Origin: Candidatus Gastranaerophilales bacterium
GTDB taxonomy: Bacteria; Cyanobacteriota; Vampirovibrionia; Gastranaerophilales; UBA9971
Reading direction: 5' to 3'
DNA: 6,172 nucleotides
Assembly (NCBI GenBank): GCA_028277195.1
Contig: JANQGS010000002.1
Span: forward strand, 1 to 6,172
Part shown: piece after piece, positions 1 through 5,153 of the stretch
Numbering within the stretch: the stretch's first letter is position 1
Layout of the letters: each line of letters begins with the position of its first letter
The notes under the pieces: generated by a model
The model's database searches: none
Told to the model about the DNA's origin: nothing
What the model saw: the letters and a program-made list of their open reading frames with translations, nothing else
Made by a program: the position numbers and the translations under genes

Positions 1-708
1 GGGGATTTCACTGATGCCGAGTCAACACTTAACCATTCCCAATTTATGCCTTCCAGATCATCATATTCAATTAATAATTCCTGCCATAAGTCTTCAAAAT
101 ATATTTATTATCATTGTACCTGGGGCAAAGGCAAAAAGAATTGTTCTCAAAAAGGCTATATAAGGCAGGAAGAGCTTGAAAAACAGTTTGACGAACTTGT
201 TAAAAAAATCACTATAACTAAAGAACATAAAGACTGGATTATTAGAGTTTTGAAGGAAAGTCTTGAAGAAGAGCAGGAATACACTAAAGACAGAATTAAA
301 AACCTGCAACAACAAGCAGACAGGCTCAGAGATAGAATTAAAAAAATTTATACAGATAAATTGGACAACAAAATTGATGAAGAGTTCTGGCTTATTCAGC
401 ATAACGAATGGACTTCTCAATTAGAAAAAATCAATATTATTATTCAATCTCATGATAAGGCAACAGATAAGCACTTAAAATTCGGAATTGAGATTTTAGA
501 ACTGGCAGAAGATGCTTATAATCTATACATTGACCAAACACCGGAAGAAAAAAGAAAAATACTGAAAATCATACTATCGAACTGCACTTTAGAAGGCGGA
601 AAACTAAGCTATAAGTACAAGAAGCCCTTCGACATATTAGCCGAAGGACTCGCTTTTAACAAAGACCACGCTTGGAGGGATTCGAACCCCCGACCTCGTG
701 GTTCGTAG
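1..708 (+). CDS. Large serine recombinase, C-terminal part (5' end outside window)
   Basis: This is the tail of a large serine (resolvase-type) recombinase, the DNA integrase/excisionase class used by phages and integrative elements. The frame is open from base 1; the catalytic serine domain and most of the DNA-binding domain lie upstream. An internal ATG at 46 is not the real start. Visible parts are the second half of a zinc ribbon (YIYYHCT at bases 103-123, then a further Cys), a long charged coiled coil (roughly bases 160-470) with the family-typical KLDNKIDEEFW stretch, and the closing block with LAEDAYNLY, TPEEKRKILK and KKPFDILAEG. The first Cys pair of the zinc ribbon is not visible, so the gene may be degraded. 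Its last 13 codons (HAWRDSNPRPRGS) and stop lie inside the antisense tRNA-Arg gene, suggesting the tRNA is the integration site. Codon use is more AT-rich than in the genes to the right. The family call is firm; activity is uncertain. Confidence 0.87.
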   Translation, partial: GDFTDAESTLNHSQFMPSRSSYSINNSCHKSSKYIYYHCTWGKGKKNCSQKGYIRQEELEKQFDELVKKITITKEHKDWIIRVLKESLEEEQEYTKDRIKNLQQQADRLRDRIKKIYTDKLDNKIDEEFWLIQHNEWTSQLEKINIIIQSHDKATDKHLKFGIEILELAEDAYNLYIDQTPEEKRKILKIILSNCTLEGGKLSYKYKKPFDILAEGLAFNKDHAWRDSNPRPRGS

Positions 709-740
709 CCACGCACTCTATCCAACTGAGCTACAAGCGC
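667..740 (-). tRNA. tRNA-Arg(ACG)
   Basis: Read on the minus strand, the 74 bases fold into a full cloverleaf: acceptor GCGCTTG pairing with CAAGCGT, D-stem GCTC/GAGT, anticodon stem CGTGG/CCACG around loop CTACGAA, a five-base variable loop, and T-stem GGGGG/CCCTC around TTCGAAT. The anticodon is ACG (Arg; A34 is normally converted to inosine by TadA). The D-loop keeps an A at position 20, an arginine identity element together with C35. CCA is not encoded. Position 1 pairs with 72 as a G-U wobble and the discriminator is G73, both slightly unusual for tRNA-Arg(ACG). Its 3' end faces the recombinase gene and overlaps its last codons. Confidence 0.95.
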
Positions 741-781
741 TTAATATTATACTGCTCCCAAATTCAAACCCGTTTTAGTAT

Positions 782-810
782 ATTATAAACAAAATATAGC
801 TAATATTTAA
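782..810 (-). promoter_or_regulatory. Candidate sigma70 promoter of tRNA-Arg
   Basis: On the minus strand TATAAT (782-787) matches the -10 consensus fully, with TTAAAT (805-810) 17 bases upstream as a weak -35 (three of six). This would start transcription near 775 and leave a leader of about 35 bases to trim before the tRNA. A second minus-strand TATAAT at 746-751 lies too close to the tRNA 5' end to be the more likely site. The region is AT-rich, so chance matches are possible. Confidence 0.4.
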
Positions 811-829
811 AATTCATAAAATTTTACAT

Positions 830-857
830 TTGTAATGAAATAATCAGCAGGTAAAAT
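830..857 (+). promoter_or_regulatory. Candidate sigma70 promoter of secY-adk
   Basis: TTGTAA (830-835, four of six -35 matches) and TAAAAT (852-857, five of six -10 matches) are separated by 16 bases. Transcription would begin near 864, exactly before the palindrome at 865-889, so the secY mRNA leader would open with a hairpin. The AT-rich setting makes this only a candidate. Some local promoter is needed, because the gene upstream is divergent and no ribosomal operon leads into secY. Confidence 0.4.
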
Positions 858-864
858 TAAGTAA

Positions 865-889
865 GATTCTGAAACGAGTTCAGAATGAC
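865..889 (+). repeat. REP-like palindromic repeat unit
   Basis: The arms ATTCTGAA (866-873) and TTCAGAAT (879-886) are perfect inverted repeats around the five-base loop ACGAG, flanked by G and GAC. I recall closely similar units (GTCATTCTGAA and its partner arm) as scattered intergenic repeats in many bacterial genomes; only one copy lies in this window, so repetition cannot be shown here. The unit ends nine bases before the secY ribosome binding site and would lie in the mRNA leader. Confidence 0.6.
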
Positions 890-910
890 GAAGGTATGAG
901 GAGATAACCA

Positions 911-2254
911 ATGGCAAAAATGAAAGTGCCTACCGCCGACGAAATAATGGGCATGTGGCAGGTATCAGGCCTGAAAGAAAAACTTATATTCACGTTTTTT
1001 GCAATAGCAATGTTCCGCTTTGGAGCGCATATACCGCTTTTCGGGATTGACCCGGAAACGTTCCAGGAAATAATAAGAAGCGGGGCAGGAGGCAATATTA
1101 TAGGGTTTCTTGACCTGTTCTCGGGAGGGGCATTAGGCAGGATTTCAATTTTCGCGCTCGGCATAGGGCCTTTTATTACCGCGTCAATTATAATGCAGCT
1201 CCTGGCAGCAGCCATACCAGCCCTTGAAAAGCTCCAGAAAGAAGAAGGCGAAGAAGGCCGCAGAAAGCTGTCACAGTACACAAGACGGTTCACCGTAGGG
1301 CTCGCCCTGTTCCAGTCATTTGTATTTATGACCTACCTGACAAGGATTAAAGCGCTTGAGGCTGACAGTGCGCTTTCCCTGACTTTTATCGGGGCTGTGT
1401 TGACACTTACCGCCGGAGCAACGTTTATAATGTGGCTGGCTGAGCTCATAACCGAAAGAGGAATAGGAAACGGCGGGTCAATACTGATATTTATCGGTAT
1501 CCTGGCGGGAATACCTTTCTACGCAGAACGAACAGGTGAATTAGTATCCGGACAGGCAGGTCTGCAGCTTGCCCTGGTCATTCTTCTCTTGATTTTCTTC
1601 GCTACAATAGTGATGATTATTATCATGCAGGAAGCCATGAGGAAAGTAATTATAGTAAACGCCCGGCGCCAGGTCGGCAACAAGGTTTACGGCGGGGTAA
1701 ATACACATATCCCCTTTAAGCTCAACCCGGGAGGTGTTATGCCTATAATTTTTGCCGTGGCAATACTGCTTTTCCCGACCACAATCCTGAGTGTAGCGGG
1801 ACAGGCTAATATACCGCCGGGAATTTTCAAGGATATTATCACATTTTTAAGTGATTCCCTGTTTAATCCCGGGGGCATGGTCTATTATATGCTGTATTTC
1901 CTGCTTATCGTGGGGTTAACCTTCTTTTATGCCTCAATAATGCCCAATATGCAGCCGCGGGAAATAGCACAGAACCTTAAAAAATACGGCAGTTCAATAC
2001 CCGGCATAAAACCCGGTAAGCCTACAGCAGACGCTCTTGAAAAAATACTCGGCAGGGTAACTTTTATAGGAGCTATCGGGCTCGGGCTGGTTGCGCTGAT
2101 ACCGGGGCTGGCAACCAGTTTTACAAAAATTACCCCTTTGCAGGGCATAGGTGCAACCGCGCTTATTATTATGGTCGGGGTTGCGCTGGATTTTATAAAC
2201 CAGATAAAAACACATTTATTGGCAAGACAGTATGAGGGATTTTTAAAACAATGA
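911..2254 (+). CDS. secY: Preprotein translocase subunit SecY
   Basis: SecY is the channel-forming subunit of the SecYEG translocase in the inner membrane. It passes unfolded proteins outward and inserts membrane proteins. The 447 residues match the usual length of 430-450. Family signatures are clear: GALGRISIFALGIGPFITAS (residues 73-92, second membrane segment after the plug), the ELITERGIGNG motif (178-188), the cytoplasmic loop with RRQVGN (252-257), and SIMPNMQPREIAQNLKKYG (342-360), followed by PGKPTA and the C-terminal YEGFLK. About ten membrane segments are visible. The ATG at 911 is chosen because GAGGAG (898-903) sits seven bases upstream; an ATG three codons later has no such site. 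The stop overlaps the adk start. SecY normally follows rplO in the spc operon; here the upstream neighbour is a tRNA in the opposite direction, so the gene needs its own promoter. Confidence 0.98.
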   Translation: MAKMKVPTADEIMGMWQVSGLKEKLIFTFFAIAMFRFGAHIPLFGIDPETFQEIIRSGAGGNIIGFLDLFSGGALGRISIFALGIGPFITASIIMQLLAAAIPALEKLQKEEGEEGRRKLSQYTRRFTVGLALFQSFVFMTYLTRIKALEADSALSLTFIGAVLTLTAGATFIMWLAELITERGIGNGGSILIFIGILAGIPFYAERTGELVSGQAGLQLALVILLLIFFATIVMIIIMQEAMRKVIIVNARRQVGNKVYGGVNTHIPFKLNPGGVMPIIFAVAILLFPTTILSVAGQANIPPGIFKDIITFLSDSLFNPGGMVYYMLYFLLIVGLTFFYASIMPNMQPREIAQNLKKYGSSIPGIKPGKPTADALEKILGRVTFIGAIGLGLVALIPGLATSFTKITPLQGIGATALIIMVGVALDFINQIKTHLLARQYEGFLKQ

Positions 2255-2907
2255 AAACAAGAGTGATTTTTTTAGGCGCGCCCGGCAGCGGCAAGGGTAC
2301 GCAGGCGGAAAAGCTGGCAAAGGAGCTGGGTATCCCGCATATTGACACCGGCAGCATGCTCAGGGAGGAAAGGGCATCCGGCTCAGAAGAAGGAAAAACC
2401 GCAGATAAATACATGAGCCAGGGACAACTCGTTCCCATAGAGCTGGTAGTAAGGATAATTAAGAACAGGGTATCCAAACCCGATACACAGGCAGGTTTTA
2501 TACTTGATGGTTTCCCGAGAAGTATTGAGCAGGCAGAAGCCCTTGACAATATACTCGCTGAAATCAATGAGCAGATTGACCATGTACTGAATATTGACCT
2601 TGATGAAGGAGTGTTAATTGACAGAATGGCCTACAGAAAGAGTTGTAAGGATTGCGGTGTGAAGTACAATATGAAGTTCAACCCCCCGCAAAATGAGCAA
2701 AACTGCGACAGGTGCGGCGGGGAATTGAGCCGGCGCGCGGATGACAATGTAGAGACCGCCACAAAAAGAATTAAAACATACAAAGCTGAAACCGAACCGG
2801 TAATCGGGTATTACAGGAACAAATCTCTGGTGCGTGATATTAACGGAAACAGGCAAATTGATGAAATATTTAATGAGATAGTTGATGCGGTAAAGGTGAA
2901 GATATAG
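2251..2907 (+). CDS. adk: Adenylate kinase, zinc-type LID
   Basis: Adenylate kinase interconverts ATP + AMP and two ADP in the cytoplasm, setting the adenylate energy charge. The 218 residues fit the long bacterial form. The P-loop GAPGSGKGT is at residues 9-17, the AMP-binding part starts at TGSMLR (33-38), and FILDGFPRS is at 83-91. The LID domain carries two Cys pairs, C132/C135 and C152/C155, the four-cysteine zinc site found in many non-enteric bacteria, followed by RRADD (161-165). The ATG overlaps the secY stop as ATGA, which suggests translational coupling. A GAGG at 2234-2237 lies 13 bases upstream, rather far for an independent ribosome site. The secY-adk pair is conserved in many bacteria, but the usual next genes map and infA are absent. 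No clear terminator follows the stop. Confidence 0.98.
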   Translation: MKTRVIFLGAPGSGKGTQAEKLAKELGIPHIDTGSMLREERASGSEEGKTADKYMSQGQLVPIELVVRIIKNRVSKPDTQAGFILDGFPRSIEQAEALDNILAEINEQIDHVLNIDLDEGVLIDRMAYRKSCKDCGVKYNMKFNPPQNEQNCDRCGGELSRRADDNVETATKRIKTYKAETEPVIGYYRNKSLVRDINGNRQIDEIFNEIVDAVKVKI

Positions 2908-2935
2908 ATTGTTAAAAAAATTAAGCTATTTCCTT

Positions 2936-2974
2936 CCCCCTTAACCCCCGGGTCTACACCCCAAATTCCACCCC
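2936..2974 (-). other. Potential G-quadruplex tract (minus) in the adk-fliE gap
   Basis: The plus strand has four C-runs of 5, 5, 4 and 4 bases (2936-2940, 2945-2949, 2959-2962, 2971-2974) with gaps of 4, 9 and 8. On the minus strand this reads as four G-runs of at least four, enough for a four-layer quadruplex with fairly long loops. The G strand is the template for the flagellar operon, so the mRNA itself would be C-rich. It could instead be a decayed C-rich repeat. The rest of the 161-base gap is AT-rich and contains no gene or clear terminator. Confidence 0.4.
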
Positions 2975-3055
2975 TGCGAGGAGAAAATATATCCGAATAT
3001 TGATGAGAGCCTACTCTAAAAAGGTTACTATACATAATGTAGGTAGTTTATTATC

Positions 3056-3062
3056 GGGGGAG
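3056..3062 (+). promoter_or_regulatory. Ribosome binding site of fliE
   Basis: GGGGGAG lies six bases before the ATG at 3069 and fixes that start. It is complementary to TTCCCCC at 2934-2940 further up the same gap, so a long transcript could hide it by pairing. Confidence 0.75.
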
Positions 3063-3068
3063 TAATAT

Positions 3069-3551
3069 ATGGCCGGTCCGCTCGAAGGTTTTACAAATAT
3101 GGTGAATTTAAGCAGCCTGAAAGGTTTTAACCCGGGTAATTTTGAGAATATAAAAAACCTGGATGACTTTCTGGACTTTTCCGAGAACCCGGAACTGCTC
3201 AAGGGCGCTATCAGTAAAATACAGCAGGGTTATGAAATAAATGAAGCTGACCTGGCCGGGCTGGGAGATAAGGAACTGGAGTTTGTAGCTGACCTGAAAG
3301 CTGTAGGGGCCAGCGGCCCAAAAGAGATAACCGGCAAGTTTTCGGAGTTAATGAGTAATTACCTGAATAGTGTTGACCAAAAACACAAGGCCGCGGAAAA
3401 AGCGGTTGAAACCTTTGCCTCAGGCGGTAATATAGATATTCACTCAGTTATGATAGCGTCTGAAAAGGCAAGCCTGTCCATGCAACTGACAATGCAGTTG
3501 AGGAATAAAATAGTACAGGCTTACCAGGAGTTGAAGCACATTCGGGTATGA
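3069..3551 (+). CDS. fliE: Flagellar hook-basal body protein FliE, with long N-terminus
   Basis: FliE is a small protein that joins the MS ring to the proximal rod of the flagellum. It is exported by the flagellar type III apparatus. The family part is the C-terminal 70 residues: FSELMSNYL (91-99), a helix rich in Lys, Glu and Ala, IDIHSVMIASEKASLSMQL (122-140), then LRNKIVQAYQEL and a final hydrophobic RV, all close to the FliE consensus. The protein is 160 residues, while FliE is usually about 100. The first 85-90 residues contain an acidic stretch (NLDDFLDFSENPELL, 30-44) that I do not recognise. The strong GGGGGAG site six bases upstream supports this start, so the extension is likely real. 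It is the first gene of the operon here; flgB and flgC, which often precede fliE, are absent. The fliF start follows after 18 bases. Confidence 0.9.
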   Translation: MAGPLEGFTNMVNLSSLKGFNPGNFENIKNLDDFLDFSENPELLKGAISKIQQGYEINEADLAGLGDKELEFVADLKAVGASGPKEITGKFSELMSNYLNSVDQKHKAAEKAVETFASGGNIDIHSVMIASEKASLSMQLTMQLRNKIVQAYQELKHIRV

Positions 3552-3554
3552 TAA

Positions 3555-3560
3555 AAAGGG
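3555..3560 (+). promoter_or_regulatory. Ribosome binding site of fliF (GTG start)
   Basis: AAAGGG lies nine bases before the GTG at 3570. The nearby ATG at 3565 opens a frame that stops after 13 codons, so GTG is the working start. Confidence 0.6.
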
Positions 3561-3569
3561 TAAAATGAA

Positions 3570-5147
3570 GTGGAAAACTATTTTGATTTGCTGGCAAATG
3601 ACATAAAAAAGCTCTGGGGTGGTCTTGATAACTTCCAGAGGGCTTTAATTTTACTGCTTACAATCGGGGCGTTTTCCGCAATTTTCTTTGTTGTGGTAAA
3701 GTCGCTTGAGCCTGAGTGGGGAGTGCTCTACAGTGACTTAAACGAAACGGATACAATAGCGGTTATTGAAAACCTTAAAAAAGCAGGCCATCCGTTTAAA
3801 CTTAGCGATGACAGGCGGACAGTGCTCGTGCCAATTAGCGTTAAAGAGGACTTAAGGCTAATGATTGCCGAGAATGACGTTATAAAGGACAGCAACCCGG
3901 GATTTAACCTGCTTAATAAAATACAGTTCGGGGCAACTGATTTCCAGAATAAACTTACACGCCAGAAGATTTTCCAGGACGAATTAACCCGCACAATAGA
4001 AAAAATAAGGGGAATTAAAAAAGCAAGGGTGCAAATAGCAGAGCCTGACCGGTCTGTTTTTTCCGATAAGGACGAGTTGCCCTCAGCTTCGGTTATGCTG
4101 ATTCTCGACGGGGGGGCAAGGGTTAAAACGGAACAGGTAAAGGCAATTAAAAACCTGGTCGCTTACGGCATTGCGAGACTGACCCCGGAAAGGGTATTTG
4201 TAACCGACCAGAACGGCATTTCCCTTGCGGACGATATTTCCAGGAGCTCATCCGGTTTAACTGACTACAGGACAGAATTTGAAAATGAGACATCAACAAA
4301 AGTGCGAAAGGTTTTGCAGAAAATAGTGGGACACGGCAATGTAAGCGTTGAAGTCAGCGCAATAATGAACTTTGATAGGGCAAAAACAACCATAGAACAA
4401 TATATTCCGGCAGGAAACAGCAGCAATACCCCCATAGGCATAGTTTCGAGTATAAATGAGGAAATTGAGGCATACGATAAAGAAAGAAAACAACTCACCG
4501 GGGAAGAATCAGGGGAAAATGCGGAAAAAGCCTCGGGCGGGGCAAAAGGCACAAATTACCAGAAAAGCAGGACTTCAAGGGATTATAAGGTTTCAAAGGA
4601 GATTAAGCAGGTTGTTTACGCGCCGGGCAAGGTGGAGCGGATGACAATAGCCGTTGCCCTCAATAAAATACTTACCTCCAGGGAAAAGGAGGAGATTAAA
4701 AACCTTGTTATCTCGGCAAGCGGCGCTGATATTTCAAGAGGGGACATTATTACGGTTTCGGGCATGCAGTTTGCCGTTAATCCGGAAGCCGGGAACAAGC
4801 CTATTTTAGAGCAAATGCAAAATATTTCCATGCTGGAGCTTATTGTCAGGCAGGCAGGCCCGCTTGTGGTCGTGTTGATACTCGGCTTAACCGCGTTAAT
4901 GGTGTTAAAATCGCTTTTGAAAAAGCCGCTGCAGGGCGAGGAGGTTTATGACGCAAGCAGGTATTACAATGCAACCGGCGACGACGGCGGGGGGGCTGAG
5001 GACCTGCTTGAGGCCGCGCCGCCCATTCCTGCCATAGAAGCCAATCTTGACCCTGAGCTGGAAAAAATGAGAGGGGAAATAAACAGCACAATAGTCTCCG
5101 ACCCGGAGGAGGCGGCACGTTTACTACTATCATATATTAAGGAATAA
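3570..5147 (+). CDS. fliF: Flagellar M-ring protein FliF
   Basis: FliF forms the MS ring in the inner membrane, the base on which the rotor, rod and export gate are assembled. The 525 residues fit the family. In order: a short cytoplasmic N-terminus, membrane helix 1 (about 23-43), the YscJ/FliF periplasmic ring-building domain (about 46-225, with GVLYSDLNETD, a GATDFQNKLTRQ stretch at 121-132, and ARVQIAEPDRSVF at 152-164), the FliF C-terminal domain (about 245-400) with a low-complexity Ser/Gly/Glu/Lys insert at 305-340, membrane helix 2 (429-449), and a cytoplasmic tail. The tail ends in NSTIVSDPEEAARLLLSYIKE-like sequence (residues 505-525), the part that binds FliG. It starts with GTG. 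Two runs of seven G (4110-4116 and 4989-4995) lie in the frame. The fliG start follows after six bases, so translation is probably coupled. Confidence 0.97.
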   Translation: MENYFDLLANDIKKLWGGLDNFQRALILLLTIGAFSAIFFVVVKSLEPEWGVLYSDLNETDTIAVIENLKKAGHPFKLSDDRRTVLVPISVKEDLRLMIAENDVIKDSNPGFNLLNKIQFGATDFQNKLTRQKIFQDELTRTIEKIRGIKKARVQIAEPDRSVFSDKDELPSASVMLILDGGARVKTEQVKAIKNLVAYGIARLTPERVFVTDQNGISLADDISRSSSGLTDYRTEFENETSTKVRKVLQKIVGHGNVSVEVSAIMNFDRAKTTIEQYIPAGNSSNTPIGIVSSINEEIEAYDKERKQLTGEESGENAEKASGGAKGTNYQKSRTSRDYKVSKEIKQVVYAPGKVERMTIAVALNKILTSREKEEIKNLVISASGADISRGDIITVSGMQFAVNPEAGNKPILEQMQNISMLELIVRQAGPLVVVLILGLTALMVLKSLLKKPLQGEEVYDASRYYNATGDDGGGAEDLLEAAPPIPAIEANLDPELEKMRGEINSTIVSDPEEAARLLLSYIKE

Positions 5148-5153
5148 GGAATT

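Noticed and set aside
46..48. ATG at 46 as the start of an independent small gene
   Set aside because: The frame is open upstream to base 1 and the protein is plainly the tail of a longer recombinase.
94..420. 108-codon minus-strand open frame, Phe-rich and membrane-like
   Set aside because: The Phe/Leu richness is the complement of Lys/Glu codons in the recombinase coiled coil.
625..648. Hairpin (CCTTCG/CGAAGG) downstream of the tRNA on the minus strand as a tRNA terminator
   Set aside because: The stem is short and is followed by only a weak T-rich stretch; it lies in codons of the conserved recombinase KKPFDILAEG block, so coding constraint explains it.
880..1293. 137-codon minus-strand open frame opposite the start of secY
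   Set aside because: It is fully antisense to conserved secY codons, has no ribosome site and resembles no protein I know.
2811..3035. 74-codon minus-strand open frame across the adk-fliE gap
   Set aside because: It overlaps the end of adk, shows no domain and its composition follows the C-run tract.
3000..3038. TTGATG (3000-3005) with CATAAT (3033-3038) as a fliE promoter
   Set aside because: The spacing of 27 bases is far from 16-18; no better -35 is present, and no sigma28 or sigma54 pattern is visible.
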